Source of the DNA: a virus
Virus record (IMG/VR): IMGVR_UViG_3300031974_002550
Coordinates: 1-33,305 of that record
Length of the DNA: 33,305 nucleotides
Reading direction: 5' to 3' (one strand)
Each line of letters starts with the position of its first letter. Positions within the stretch are counted from its first letter, which is position 1. Of the stretch, positions 1 to 10,154 are shown piece after piece. A model generated the notes under the pieces. The model saw nothing but the letters and a program-made list of their open reading frames with translations. It ran no database searches and was not told the origin of the DNA. The translations under genes and the position numbers were made by a program.

Positions 1-3000
1 TTAAGAACATTCTAAAGTCCCTAGTTTTTGTTTCTGGATAAGGTAGATCCCATTTTTCTTTAGGTAACTGTACGTATTTACTATAACCCATTAACAGTAA
101 TAGATCAGTATGTAATTTAGTTTCTTCGGATAATGCTAAAGAAATGTTTTCTAGTTTTCTATGTAATCTATCAAGCGGTATATTAAAGAAAACGTTAGCT
201 TGTCTTGCTCTAATTTCCCAAATAGGATCTTGAGGGTATAGATACCATAAATCATCTAATCCATAATAAGCGGCTCTTTGTTTGTTTATATTCCACTTTC
301 TAAGTTTATCTATACTAGACAATTGTTGGGCTTTTGAACTGAGAGGTGGCGAAAAAGACAATAGATCTTTTATTATTTGGTTTTCCTCTTTTCTCTTTGG
401 TTTTATAAACCCACCAGCTTCTTTATTTCTAAATAACTCGTCTTGATAATCAGATAGCTTCATGTTTTTAATAACAGTAGCTCCAAGTCCTGGAATACCA
501 AACATTTTTATTTGACCATCTATCCAAGAGTTTAAAGCATAAAAATACGAAGTTTTTTCTTCCGGCGTTAACTCTTCTTCCTCATCATCATCTTTAAATA
601 AAGGTATTAAATCAAATACGTTTAATAAATTTTGAGCTGCAGAAAAGAATATAGACTGAACAAAAGTATAATACGTTAGTTTAGATAAATTTGTTTTTCT
701 ATCACCTCTTCCATTTATTAAGTCTAAAGCAGCTCTTTTTGATAATCTAGCATACTGGAACGGAGTGTTCATGAATGCAAAGGCCAACCTACCATAAGGT
801 CCTATTTGAAGACTAGATATTCTAGATGGATCACTAGACTGTTGGCTTTCCTCAGCTAATCTCTCGAAGTCTATCATTGTCTTTTCGATAGCTTGAGTTT
901 CTGTTAATCCCTGACTTATATATGTATTTAATCTATTTCTATAAAAAGTAGCACCTCCAAAAGCTATCGCAATAGAGTCAGCTGTTCTAGTTGGTAAATA
1001 ACCAAACTTAACTAGCTGAGCGTAAAATCTTTTAAAAGCTGAGAACGTATCTTTTTCACCAGCCATAGATTCTCTAAGAAGTTTTTCAACAGCTGAAGAT
1101 TCTATGTCAAACTGTAAACCACCCCTTCTGTTTGTCAAATACCTACTGTTATACAACATGGCGAAATCTTGAGCAAACTGTTTTGGATTAGCAAGTGTTT
1201 TACTAGCGGCAACAATATTATTATCAGTCCAGTTTATAAAGTTTGCAAACGATATTAACTGAAGTCCAGCTGATTTAAAGTTTAAGAACATTATAGAGTT
1301 AACAGAAGCATTTGTCCAACCCATTATAGCTGTTTCAACTGGATTAGCCGCTCTAGTTGTCTCGTTTTTACCAGTATACATTCTTCTAAAAGAACTATTA
1401 AGCTCTTTTATATAGTTACTACCGTAAAGCGCTTCAAGCTTTAACATGTTCTTATTTGTAAATATGTTTTCAAAATTATTTTTAAACTTCTCAAAAAACA
1501 CTTTACGCTCGCTTTCAGCGTGATTATATATATCGTGACTTACCGTATTGTTTATTATGTTGTCGTTGTATTTAATATAATAGTCACCAGTAGATTTAGA
1601 TCTTGTTCTACCAACTAAACCTCTTAAAGAACTGGCAAATAATAAAAATTCTACATTATTTGGATCTTTAACAAAATCAACAAGGCCTTTTACCTCTTCT
1701 GCTGAAATTAAAGAAGGGTCAATGTTTTCACCAGCGGAATAAAATAAGTATACTCTAACAGCTTGCTCTGCGGTGAAAGTTTTACCTTTTACATTCACTG
1801 GTTGCTGTAGACTAGATTTCTTAAATTTAAACTTATTTATATCAGCTATCATAGCATCAGCCTCTGCTCTTGTTATAGATTTACTTTTAACAAGCTCTTC
1901 TACCGCGGCTATTTTAGATCTTTTTGCTCTAATAGTAATTTCACCAGACACAGTTTGTTTATTCAAACTAGGCATTCCTTTAGAGTCTATTTTTTTAACG
2001 TATTCTGCTCTATCAAAAAACCTATTATATTGGATGTTTAGATTTTGTTTCCAAGTTCTAAACTGCTGTTGACCTTGATAATATGGTTCTAAAAGTCTTT
2101 CTTCTATAAATCTTATAGCTACGTCACCATCTTTGCCCGCTGGGGTAAAAACCCTAGTCAATCCTATAAAGTCTTCTGCGTTGTATGGTAAATAATTAAA
2201 CGTGTCTGTTACTTTAGATATAAAAGATCTATCTTTTTGCATTACATTAGCAGCTGCAGCTGTAATCTGATCCTTTGATTTTATTTTGCCTTTTGTTTTT
2301 TGCTCTATTATGTTACCCATAGTCCCTTCTAGAGATAGTTGAGCTCTACTAGGATTTATAAGAGCATCTAGTTTTGCGTCAAAAGCTATTTCGCTAGCTC
2401 TACTTATAGCTTCTTTGTTTAGAATTATAAACCTTTCAGTGTCAGTTGATTCATCTAAGAAATGTAAATGATCATAACCTTTTTTAACTAGTAAAGCTCT
2501 CAAAGCTTCTCCAGTATAATTGTTTTCTAATTCTGATTGAGTTATATATCCTTCTTCTTCGAAAAACTTTCCTAAATACTTAGTGGTAACAGAAGGTTTA
2601 TCAAACCATCTGTAGTCTTTCATTAAATCTATACTTATATTTATAGCTCCTTGTCTCTCTATTAAACCATCGGCATACTGACCTGGTATAAGTATTGCTC
2701 TGTCTAAATTTAACTTAGTTTTAAAAGAGTTTTGATATGGGTTTTTTCTACCATCTTTTTCGGCAACGGTAATCATAGCATCTTTACTACCAAGCTCGAA
2801 ATTAAAGCCTCTAATTTCAAAGTCTTCTGAAACTTTAGAGTTATAAGTGTTAAAATATAATTCAACATCTACTACAACATCGTCTAGTCTTAAAACATCT
2901 AAAACGTCATTTCTAAACATGTTAAGTGATTTAACCTTATAATCTATAATATCACCATTTTTAATATCATAGAATATAGTGTTAATAGCTTCTATAGTTA

Positions 3001-6000
3001 AACCGTGATAGTTTGCGGAGTCTATGACAATTTGAGCTCTAGAACTAGCATTTCTAGATCCATCGTGTCTATTTATCTCTCTTTGAAGTCTGTCTATGGT
3101 ATCTTCTGTTACGATTTCACCAAACAACTCTTGTCTACCTCTAAACAATTCAGTTACTTCAGGGTCGTTAGTTAAAAGATAGCTAAATACGTCAAAACCG
3201 GCTTGCTCAGCAATCATCTCAGCTAACGTATCTTTTCTAGTACCTTGCGTACTTCCACCCACGTTGTCCCCAAAAAAGAAATCTAAGAATTCCTGCTGAG
3301 TTACAACTCTCTTTTTCGTTTTACCTCTACCAACACCGGTACCATCTTCCTGTCTGTTGTCTCTAACCTGCTTGCCAGATTCTTTTGTAAATTTGTATAT
3401 AAAAGGGTGTTGTACATTATTGGCTTTCTCTTGTTTTGTTTGAATAGAAAACCTTTTATTTATAGCGTCAATAGGCATTATAGCGTATATATCTTCCCAG
3501 TGCTTTGCCATAAATTCCGGATATTTCATACCCAAGAAATTGTTTTTAAGTTTACTACCAAGAACTTTAGTTTGTATCTCAGTTTTTAACATAGTCATTA
3601 ATGACTGAGATAGATTTGTCTTAAAGTTTCTAGAAGATATATCTAATCTACCACCAAGTATTTTAATAACAGCTTCTTTAACTACGTTTTGAAGCTCTGG
3701 TGTAAAACCAAGAGTCTCCATGGTGTTAACCATTTGCTGTACATACTCTTCTTGCGTAAAGTTACCATAGTCAGGTGTATAACCTATTTGCTTGTTACCA
3801 ACAGCTGATGTTGCGTCTTCTGTAAACATCATTTCTTTTGAGCCAATCAACTCTCTTAATATATTACCTTGTCTCAACGGTAAATACGTGTTCATGTAAG
3901 CACCTAAAGGGCCTTTAGATGGATCATATTGGTTTTCAAGTATGTTAAAGAACTCAAGATTATATGCTTGTCTAAAATCCTCTAAAGTTAATTTACTTTC
4001 GATGTTTGGATTAAACTGTTTATTTACAGTGCCTTCTATTATACCTCTGTTTAACTCATAAAGCTCTTGGAACTTTTGTCTTTTAACCTCTGGAGATGTT
4101 TTTGGATCATAAGCCTCGTCTACTATCAACTTGTTTTTTCTAGTAATGTCTTTTGCTTTTTGAGATATACCAGCTGGAAACTTACCTTGGTCAGCTAAGT
4201 CTCTTTCTAGTTGTATAGCTTTGTTAAGCTCTTTTATTTTTTCTATATTTTCTTGCATTTGCTTAGCAACACTAGGATCATCTTTAGATGAAACTAATGC
4301 TTTTTGCTCAGCGATAATAGCTTGCTTTTGCTCTTCAAGAGTTATTTGTGCTCTTGACTTTTTTTCACCAGTAACCTCATCTACTTCAACCGCTCCTTTT
4401 ATTTTTACAGTACCTTTACTGTTCAAAAAGTTGTTCCAATTTTTTAAAAAACTAAAAACGGACGAAGCTGTTGAAAAGTCAACCTCTGCGCCTGTGGCTC
4501 CAAATACAGCTTTGTTTATAGCCTTACCCATTCTAGAAAAAGCATCAGCCATAGGGGATTTAACATCAAAAGCTTGTTGTACTTGTAGGTAATCGCTCAT
4601 CGCTGTTAAAAACTCTTGATTCAATGTTTGTTGATCAACTCCTCTAGATTTATAATTAGCCTGTGTTTGATTTAAAAACTCAACCATTAGCGATGTCTTT
4701 ATATCACCAGAGTTTTTTAAGTCATTTTTTAATTGACTAACCATATCAGAGACTATTTTTGGGTCTATAGAGTCTAATATAAAGTGTGTTACTTCGTGGC
4801 TTTCAGCGAAGGCAGCAATCAAAGCACCGTCTCTCTTTCTATCGCTATTTAATATATTTTCTTTAATATTTTGATCTACAATCAATGCTGGTGTCAAATC
4901 TTTACCTTTGTACTTTATTTTAACACCAGATTGCAAAGCTACACCATTAGCTTTTCCGTCAAGCAATGCCTGAACTTGATCATCAACTTTTATTTTATAT
5001 CTTTTAACGAAAGCCGCTGCTTGTTTTCTAGTTTTAAAAGTAAAAACTCTTTTATCGGCCATTGGCCCTTCGGTGGACTCGTTAACTCTATTAGCAGCTT
5101 TTCCTTTGTTTTTTGTGTAAGAATCTATGACTTGAATTTTTTGCATTTCGTATTTAGAATCCGCCACGTCATTTAAAGATGTTTCTAACTGCTCTTCTCT
5201 ATATTTAATATCTTCTTCTGTTGAAGATTTGTTTTGTTTAGCCTGCTCTAAATCTTGTGCTTTATTTTCAGCCACTCGTTTTTTAGAAACATAATCATTT
5301 GCTTTTTCTATTGCGGCTGTTTGATTTTCAGGACCAACTTGATACAAACCTTCATCTATCAAGACATCAGTAGTATCATTAATATTGCTAATTTGCTCTT
5401 CAGCTTCTTTTTTAGTTATTTTACCCTCTTTTAGATCTCTTTTAACCTTTGCTTTTTCAGCTTTTATCATAGATAAAACATGATCTTTGCTGCTCCAGTT
5501 AGCTTTTAAAGATATTTGTTCTCCGGTAAAGTTTATCAAAGATCTACCTTTACCCATTCCAAAGAATATTAAGCTGCTTAAAAACCCTTGTCCAGCGCCC
5601 TCTTTTACTCTGGTTGGATCAAATTTATAAACACCAGTGCTAACATTAGCACCAACCATAGAATTTATTTCTTGTAAACTTTCAGTTATGGATTCTGCTG
5701 TAGATATTCTTAATGCATCAACAGCCATGTTCTTACCACCTGATTTTTTTATTGCTTTTTTAACCTCTCCTCTTAATAGAGCTCTCCAAGCTTGTTTCGG
5801 AACAACTTTCGCTGCTTTTGTTGCTACAAATATATTTGAAGCAAAATCTAAACCAGCATTCACCGCACCAACGACAATAGCAGTATCTGGATCATCTTCT
5901 CCGGCCTCTATAATATCAAAAAGCATTTGTTGCTTTTCTTTATCACTAGCAGAGGTAAAACCCATGCCATATTTATGCTCAGCTATTCTATACAATGATT

Positions 6001-7669
6001 CTATATAAACACCTCCGGCTTCTTGTAAATAAGTACTACCACCAAAGGTTACAATAGAAGCAACCATTTGTGGAAGCTGTTCACCAGCCATTAGTTTTAT
6101 ATCTCTAAAAGTAATACCATCTTCGTCGAACAATCTAGCACTATCAAGAAGATCTAACTCTTTTTGTAATCTCTGACTATCAGATATTTGACTTAAAAAG
6201 TATTTGTTATGTTGTTTTATTTTGTTTTTTAAATAAGGTATAGGATCTTCACCAACCCAAAGATTCTTATACTGTTCCTCAGACATATAAATAGATGCTC
6301 CACCTCTACCAGCTGCTTCTTGTAATGATCTAGATTCTTTAGGATATAAATTTGCAATATCAACTTCATCTAAAGTAGCCTTAGCTAAAGCTATTAATTG
6401 TTCTTCGTTTAATTCGCCACTTTCTATTGCTTTCAAAAAGTTTTTAATATTAGCAAAATCTTTAGATCTATGTAGCATCTCAGTGTTGACGTCTCCAAAT
6501 TCAAAAGCCTTTGTTGTTTTAAATACACCTTCTAAAACAGCGCTACCTTCTATCCAGTCAGGTAATAATTTTGACTTATTAAACTTTCTTATATCAACAT
6601 TTAAATCTTCGCCAACAACTTGTAATACAGAAGCTACAAGTTCGTTGTATCCTCTGTCTTTTTTTAGTTCTTTTTCTAGAAGATCCAACTGAAACTTGTT
6701 CATTTTTTCTTCTATAACTAATAGATCAGCATCGCTAATAAAATCACCTTCTATAGCGTTTATCATTTCAAGTTGTTTATTATAAAACAACTCTTCGTTT
6801 TTAGAGTAAAAATAAGGTAAAAATTCTTTTGACATGTAATCGCTTTCGTGAATCATGTCACCAATAATTTTATCAGCTTGAACTATAAGATCGTCTTCAG
6901 TTAACCCTTCTTCTATTCTTTGCTCAAAGTCTTTTAATTCTTGTGGTTTTCTTTTTAGATAATCATCTTTCAATGATCTTTTGTCTAAAAACAAAGGTTC
7001 TAGTATTTTTTTAGAGTCTTTTAAACCATCTACATTTATTTGTCTCCAGTAATCATAATAAGAATCACTAATGTCTGAAGGTGATCCAACAGGGGGTTTT
7101 ATAAGCTTATTAACTAATTTATATCTTTCTTCTACAGTTTTATCCAGTAGTGCTTTCCATTGAGGACCTTCAGCTGATAAAGCTTTATTCATGGTATCAG
7201 TGTAATCCTTGACTTGTTGTTCATAAGTTCTAGGATCACCGTAATATAAACCTATACCCGTACCTTCGTTGTAGTTGGGGTCAACTGGTTTGTCTTTATC
7301 TTTATATGGGGATTTTTCGGTCAGCGTCGGACCTAATTGGAATTTGTTAGTTTGGTCTATAGGTATTTTATTTTCTACAAACCTTCCTGTTTTTGGGTCT
7401 ATAATCCACTCCGATGAATATAGATCCGAGTTGGATGCCGAATCTTTTTGAGACGATGTCGCTGCATCCGTTGCAACATCGCCTTGTTGCTTTCCCTCTA
7501 CATAAGAATTTACAAATGTTTCGTAATCTTGTGTGAAGAGTTTTTTCTCACTCACTACGTTGAATACTTTTTTCTTGTATTCTTCATCTTGCCAAGCGTT
7601 TTTAAATTTAGCAAAATCTTGAGTGAATAGTTTTTTATCGTAAAGTACTTGATAAAGCTTTTCTAGCAT
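1..7669 (-). CDS. Giant polyvalent internal virion protein with HExxH motif (partial, runs off left edge)
   Basis: An open frame runs from the ATG at 7667-7669 to the left edge, giving at least 2556 residues with no stop seen; the TAA at 1-3 is in another frame. Residues 5-26 and 35-56 are a direct repeat around KKLFTQD. Residues 958-962 read HEVTH, the zinc-binding motif of metallopeptidases, in the context AFAESHEVTHFIL. A hydrophobic stretch lies near residue 605 (GAVNAGLDFASNIF). Near residue 1730, GYDHLHFL followed by ERFIILNKEAI resembles the C-terminal strand region of ADP-ribosyltransferase-like domains of phage polyvalent proteins; this is weak. Residues about 2270-2350 (GPYGRLAFAFMNTPFQYARL onward) match a module I recognise from large marine phage proteins. 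Proteins of this size at the end of a podovirus late operon are usually packaged and ejected with the DNA. Enzymatic activity is inferred from motifs only. Confidence 0.85.
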   Translation of the reverse strand, partial: MLEKLYQVLYDKKLFTQDFAKFKNAWQDEEYKKKVFNVVSEKKLFTQDYETFVNSYVEGKQQGDVATDAATSSQKDSASNSDLYSSEWIIDPKTGRFVENKIPIDQTNKFQLGPTLTEKSPYKDKDKPVDPNYNEGTGIGLYYGDPRTYEQQVKDYTDTMNKALSAEGPQWKALLDKTVEERYKLVNKLIKPPVGSPSDISDSYYDYWRQINVDGLKDSKKILEPLFLDKRSLKDDYLKRKPQELKDFEQRIEEGLTEDDLIVQADKIIGDMIHESDYMSKEFLPYFYSKNEELFYNKQLEMINAIEGDFISDADLLVIEEKMNKFQLDLLEKELKKDRGYNELVASVLQVVGEDLNVDIRKFNKSKLLPDWIEGSAVLEGVFKTTKAFEFGDVNTEMLHRSKDFANIKNFLKAIESGELNEEQLIALAKATLDEVDIANLYPKESRSLQEAAGRGGASIYMSEEQYKNLWVGEDPIPYLKNKIKQHNKYFLSQISDSQRLQKELDLLDSARLFDEDGITFRDIKLMAGEQLPQMVASIVTFGGSTYLQEAGGVYIESLYRIAEHKYGMGFTSASDKEKQQMLFDIIEAGEDDPDTAIVVGAVNAGLDFASNIFVATKAAKVVPKQAWRALLRGEVKKAIKKSGGKNMAVDALRISTAESITESLQEINSMVGANVSTGVYKFDPTRVKEGAGQGFLSSLIFFGMGKGRSLINFTGEQISLKANWSSKDHVLSMIKAEKAKVKRDLKEGKITKKEAEEQISNINDTTDVLIDEGLYQVGPENQTAAIEKANDYVSKKRVAENKAQDLEQAKQNKSSTEEDIKYREEQLETSLNDVADSKYEMQKIQVIDSYTKNKGKAANRVNESTEGPMADKRVFTFKTRKQAAAFVKRYKIKVDDQVQALLDGKANGVALQSGVKIKYKGKDLTPALIVDQNIKENILNSDRKRDGALIAAFAESHEVTHFILDSIDPKIVSDMVSQLKNDLKNSGDIKTSLMVEFLNQTQANYKSRGVDQQTLNQEFLTAMSDYLQVQQAFDVKSPMADAFSRMGKAINKAVFGATGAEVDFSTASSVFSFLKNWNNFLNSKGTVKIKGAVEVDEVTGEKKSRAQITLEEQKQAIIAEQKALVSSKDDPSVAKQMQENIEKIKELNKAIQLERDLADQGKFPAGISQKAKDITRKNKLIVDEAYDPKTSPEVKRQKFQELYELNRGIIEGTVNKQFNPNIESKLTLEDFRQAYNLEFFNILENQYDPSKGPLGAYMNTYLPLRQGNILRELIGSKEMMFTEDATSAVGNKQIGYTPDYGNFTQEEYVQQMVNTMETLGFTPELQNVVKEAVIKILGGRLDISSRNFKTNLSQSLMTMLKTEIQTKVLGSKLKNNFLGMKYPEFMAKHWEDIYAIMPIDAINKRFSIQTKQEKANNVQHPFIYKFTKESGKQVRDNRQEDGTGVGRGKTKKRVVTQQEFLDFFFGDNVGGSTQGTRKDTLAEMIAEQAGFDVFSYLLTNDPEVTELFRGRQELFGEIVTEDTIDRLQREINRHDGSRNASSRAQIVIDSANYHGLTIEAINTIFYDIKNGDIIDYKVKSLNMFRNDVLDVLRLDDVVVDVELYFNTYNSKVSEDFEIRGFNFELGSKDAMITVAEKDGRKNPYQNSFKTKLNLDRAILIPGQYADGLIERQGAINISIDLMKDYRWFDKPSVTTKYLGKFFEEEGYITQSELENNYTGEALRALLVKKGYDHLHFLDESTDTERFIILNKEAISRASEIAFDAKLDALINPSRAQLSLEGTMGNIIEQKTKGKIKSKDQITAAAANVMQKDRSFISKVTDTFNYLPYNAEDFIGLTRVFTPAGKDGDVAIRFIEERLLEPYYQGQQQFRTWKQNLNIQYNRFFDRAEYVKKIDSKGMPSLNKQTVSGEITIRAKRSKIAAVEELVKSKSITRAEADAMIADINKFKFKKSSLQQPVNVKGKTFTAEQAVRVYLFYSAGENIDPSLISAEEVKGLVDFVKDPNNVEFLLFASSLRGLVGRTRSKSTGDYYIKYNDNIINNTVSHDIYNHAESERKVFFEKFKNNFENIFTNKNMLKLEALYGSNYIKELNSSFRRMYTGKNETTRAANPVETAIMGWTNASVNSIMFLNFKSAGLQLISFANFINWTDNNIVAASKTLANPKQFAQDFAMLYNSRYLTNRRGGLQFDIESSAVEKLLRESMAGEKDTFSAFKRFYAQLVKFGYLPTRTADSIAIAFGGATFYRNRLNTYISQGLTETQAIEKTMIDFERLAEESQQSSDPSRISSLQIGPYGRLAFAFMNTPFQYARLSKRAALDLINGRGDRKTNLSKLTYYTFVQSIFFSAAQNLLNVFDLIPLFKDDDEEEELTPEEKTSYFYALNSWIDGQIKMFGIPGLGATVIKNMKLSDYQDELFRNKEAGGFIKPKRKEENQIIKDLLSFSPPLSSKAQQLSSIDKLRKWNINKQRAAYYGLDDLWYLYPQDPIWEIRARQANVFFNIPLDRLHRKLENISLALSEETKLHTDLLLLMGYSKYVQLPKEKWDLPYPETKTRDFRMFL
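7502..7657 (-). repeat. Two-copy 30-residue N-terminal repeat in the giant protein
   Basis: Residues 5-26 and 35-56 of the giant protein are related copies spaced 30 residues apart. Both contain KKLFTQD followed by an aromatic residue, with matching aromatic positions afterwards (FAKFKNAW versus YETFVNSY). The repeat sits at the extreme N terminus before a low-complexity linker. Such a place would suit a docking or packaging tag, but that role is inference. Confidence 0.8.
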
Positions 7670-7683
7670 GATATTTTATTTTA

Positions 7684-9147
7684 TTATTCTACGTTTAAAA
7701 CTCCGATGTCAGGGTTAGTGCTTCCTCCTCCAGACACAAAGTAACCAACAGCGTTGTCAGAGAATCCTATATCATAAAGTAATTCTTGATATACCGCGTT
7801 TGGATCGTTTAAGTTTGAGAAAGGATTAAATCCAGACCAACTATCATCAAAACTTGGATCAACCTGGCCTTTGTTTAACATAAACATATATTGATCTTTT
7901 GGATATAGTTCTCTATAGTCCTTAATCAATTGATCTCTACTAATTCCTGAGAATTGATTTGCGTACAACTTGAAGTGTTCACCTCTAGTTATCATTTGAC
8001 GAGCTGTTCCAGAAGAATTAGCTTTAACAAAGTTTATGTAGTCCTTAGCAACCTGCTCCCAGTTACCAGCCTTTGCAGCGTTAACAAACGCTAATGCACT
8101 TTCCTTGGCTTTACTAGCTCTACCTTGACCAAGTGATATTTCTTGCTGAACTGAAGGTGTTAACTTGAAACCAGAGCCACCTCCAGTGCCTCTACCTCCA
8201 CCTCTACCTCGTAGTTGTCTTTTTCTTTTGTCTTCCGCTGATTTAAAACCTGCTGCAGCTGTTTTCTCAAACATGCTTAAATACTGCTCTATAACAATAT
8301 TAGTTAGTTCGTCGTATCTAGACTCGTCCTCTAAAAGAGCTGGGTCTAAACCTAAACCTCCATCTATAATAAAATCATCTGTTGCTAAAGAAACTACTGT
8401 TTCTCTACCGCCTTCTGATAACATAGATTTTAATTGAAGTTTATAGAAATCCCTGCTAGCTGCATCTAATTTGTTACCAGCATTATATATTTTTTTATTA
8501 AGCTCTACTATTTTAGTAGCAGTTTTAAAGTCTTTGTTAAAATATTTTGGAAGATCGTTTAATTCTTTTTGAATTATAATGTTTTCACCATTTTCTGATA
8601 TTCCACCAGTATAAAAAGATATATTACCATCATCAGTTATACTAATGTCGTATTTATCTGTTAAGACATCTGTTAATATATTTAGATCACTATTCTTATT
8701 GCCATCAGAGACCAATCTACCTGTAAAATCAGGAAGATCTTCATCTTTCATTTTTTTAAATATCTCAAATTGATTGTTCAGTTGTTCAAAAGAAGATGAT
8801 ATTGAATTCATTTTAGAAACATTCTCCATGTAAGCTGTTGAGGTCGGACTGTATCTACCAGCAATTCTAGCAGCTTGAGCATACTCATTTCTTTTTTGTA
8901 TTAAAAACTTGTTAACAGCGTCTCTATATTTAGGTGATATTTTAGCCACATTTAATGGCTCGGCCATATTCTCAATATAATTAGCCACTTTAGACTCAAC
9001 TAAGGCTTTTTCTCTCTTTTTTCTAGCTAAAATATTATCAACCATACTCTGCGCTCTTGCAAAAGGTTGCGCAAAAGAAAGAGATGGATCATAATATCTA
9101 CTTTGATATATTAAACCTTGTTGTGCTATTAAATCTCTATTAGCCAT
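7684..9147 (-). CDS. Probable internal virion / structural protein, 487 aa
   Basis: The protein is largely predicted helical and polar, without a signal peptide. The N terminus (RYYDPSLSFAQPFARAQSMV) is followed by a Lys/Glu/Ala-rich helical segment to about residue 130, and a Gly/Arg-rich linker lies near residues 315-325 (RGRGGGRGTGGG). I recognise it as the kind of uncharacterised protein that precedes the giant polyvalent gene in marine phage late operons. It starts 11 bases after the preceding gene and ends 14 bases before the giant gene, so the three are very likely co-transcribed. A role as an ejected cargo protein or scaffold for the internal core is inferred from position. The start follows an A-rich leader (AAAAAAATAAG). 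Confidence 0.75.
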   Translation of the reverse strand: MANRDLIAQQGLIYQSRYYDPSLSFAQPFARAQSMVDNILARKKREKALVESKVANYIENMAEPLNVAKISPKYRDAVNKFLIQKRNEYAQAARIAGRYSPTSTAYMENVSKMNSISSSFEQLNNQFEIFKKMKDEDLPDFTGRLVSDGNKNSDLNILTDVLTDKYDISITDDGNISFYTGGISENGENIIIQKELNDLPKYFNKDFKTATKIVELNKKIYNAGNKLDAASRDFYKLQLKSMLSEGGRETVVSLATDDFIIDGGLGLDPALLEDESRYDELTNIVIEQYLSMFEKTAAAGFKSAEDKRKRQLRGRGGGRGTGGGSGFKLTPSVQQEISLGQGRASKAKESALAFVNAAKAGNWEQVAKDYINFVKANSSGTARQMITRGEHFKLYANQFSGISRDQLIKDYRELYPKDQYMFMLNKGQVDPSFDDSWSGFNPFSNLNDPNAVYQELLYDIGFSDNAVGYFVSGGGSTNPDIGVLNVE

Positions 9148-9158
9148 ATCTTATTTTT

Positions 9159-9770
9159 TTATCTAGCCATTTCAGCGTAAATTCCAGCGCCCGCACCTAT
9201 AACATTTCCAACACCACCAAGTATACCAGCTGTTGCTTGTTGCCTAGCTTGGTTGGCAGCTGCTAATCTTTGTTGAGACATACCTAAAAGTGTTTCTGTT
9301 TTCTCTTGCTGTTGTTGTCTAGATATTAATTCTCCCTTAGCCTCCATAGTTTGAAGTTGACCTGCCATATTAGCTTTAGCCATTTCATTAGCAGACTCTT
9401 GTTCCGCGATACTAGCCGATGCTTGTTGAAGATTTTGTGATTGTTGACCAGCCATAGCTTGTGCTAAAGCGGCTATACCAGATCCACCAGCTGCACCTTG
9501 CATTCCTTGCATAGTATTAGCTAAACTTTGTTGCTGTTGTTGTGCGGCAAAGTCAGCGGCTTGAGTGTTTACAGTTAAATCTTCGTAAACATTCTCCATG
9601 TTTTTATATACGTTAGATGTGTCAAGCTCCATGTAAGCTTGTTTATTCATGTTGTATTCTTCCTGCGCTTTGCGCTGCTCTCTTTTTCTTTTACCACTTC
9701 CAATTATTCCGCCAGCGATACCCGCTAAACCTTGAATACCTTGAAGTGCCGCTCCTATTGGTATTGGCAT
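9159..9770 (-). CDS. Small Gln/Ala-rich internal virion protein, 203 aa
   Basis: Both ends carry Gly/Ala/Ile-rich apolar segments: residues about 2-27 (IPIGAALQGIQGLAGIAGGI) and about 180-203 (AGILGGVGNVIGAGAGIYAE). Between them lies a Gln/Ala-rich helical, probably coiled-coil core with a run of five Gln. This layout is like small ejection proteins of podoviruses, which insert into membranes during DNA entry (T7 gp14 and P22 gp7 have a similar role and size, though I claim no homology). It lies directly upstream of two larger candidate cargo genes. The start follows GTAAAAAAAATAAAATT. Confidence 0.65.
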   Translation of the reverse strand: MPIPIGAALQGIQGLAGIAGGIIGSGKRKREQRKAQEEYNMNKQAYMELDTSNVYKNMENVYEDLTVNTQAADFAAQQQQQSLANTMQGMQGAAGGSGIAALAQAMAGQQSQNLQQASASIAEQESANEMAKANMAGQLQTMEAKGELISRQQQQEKTETLLGMSQQRLAAANQARQQATAGILGGVGNVIGAGAGIYAEMAR

Positions 9771-9820
9771 AATTTTATTTTTTTTACTATATTATTATTA
9801 TTACACTTTATCACTAAATA

Positions 9821-10153
9821 TTAACTACTTATAAATATTTCAGAGCCAACAGAATATAACTCTATTTTTTGATAAGAATCATTTTTAAATTGAGCTTCTG
9901 CGTAGTAACCTCTTAATCCGCTAATATTTGCTTTATTTGTTTTACTAAAAAGTATAAAACTATTATTATCTGGTCTTGGGGTTGCACTAGATATATTAGC
10001 CACTATAGTATATGTAGATATAGATGTTATAACACCTATTTCTACAATAACATCTCCGTTTTCATCATTAGTGTAATAAACAGTATCTCCAACTTGAGCA
10101 GAAACATTTATTGGATTAGGGAATGTAAGTGTTATACTTTGTATAGATGCCAT
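9821..10153 (-). CDS. Small beta-rich structural protein, 110 aa
   Basis: A short beta-rich protein beginning MASIQSITLTFPNPINVSAQ and ending in a segment around RGYYAEAQFKNDS and ELYSVGSEIF. I recognise this pattern (a GYYAE-type motif followed by V/L-GSE-I/V-F) from small uncharacterised structural genes of many uncultured marine phages. It begins 1 base after the stop of the 891-aa Ig-like protein, so the two are likely translated together. A role as a capsid or tail decoration protein is inferred from position only. The following 50 bases, up to the next gene, are AT-rich with no structure I can support. Confidence 0.65.
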   Translation of the reverse strand: MASIQSITLTFPNPINVSAQVGDTVYYTNDENGDVIVEIGVITSISTYTIVANISSATPRPDNNSFILFSKTNKANISGLRGYYAEAQFKNDSYQKIELYSVGSEIFISS

Positions 10154-10154
10154 A

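Noticed and set aside
1-3. TAA (tta on the plus strand) at the left edge as the stop of the giant gene
   Set aside because: The giant frame uses codons whose low coordinate leaves remainder 2 on division by 3; the triplet at 1-3 is in another frame, and the in-frame sequence to the edge reads as normal protein.
1773-2072. Plus-strand open frames throughout the window
   Set aside because: They lie opposite well-supported minus-strand genes, have no recognisable domains and show low-complexity shadow sequence (for example Val/Leu runs opposite the Thr/Ser repeats).
1-7669. Virion RNA polymerase (DxDxD type) in the giant protein
   Set aside because: I saw no DFDGD-like catalytic motif in the parts I read; the visible motif is HExxH instead.
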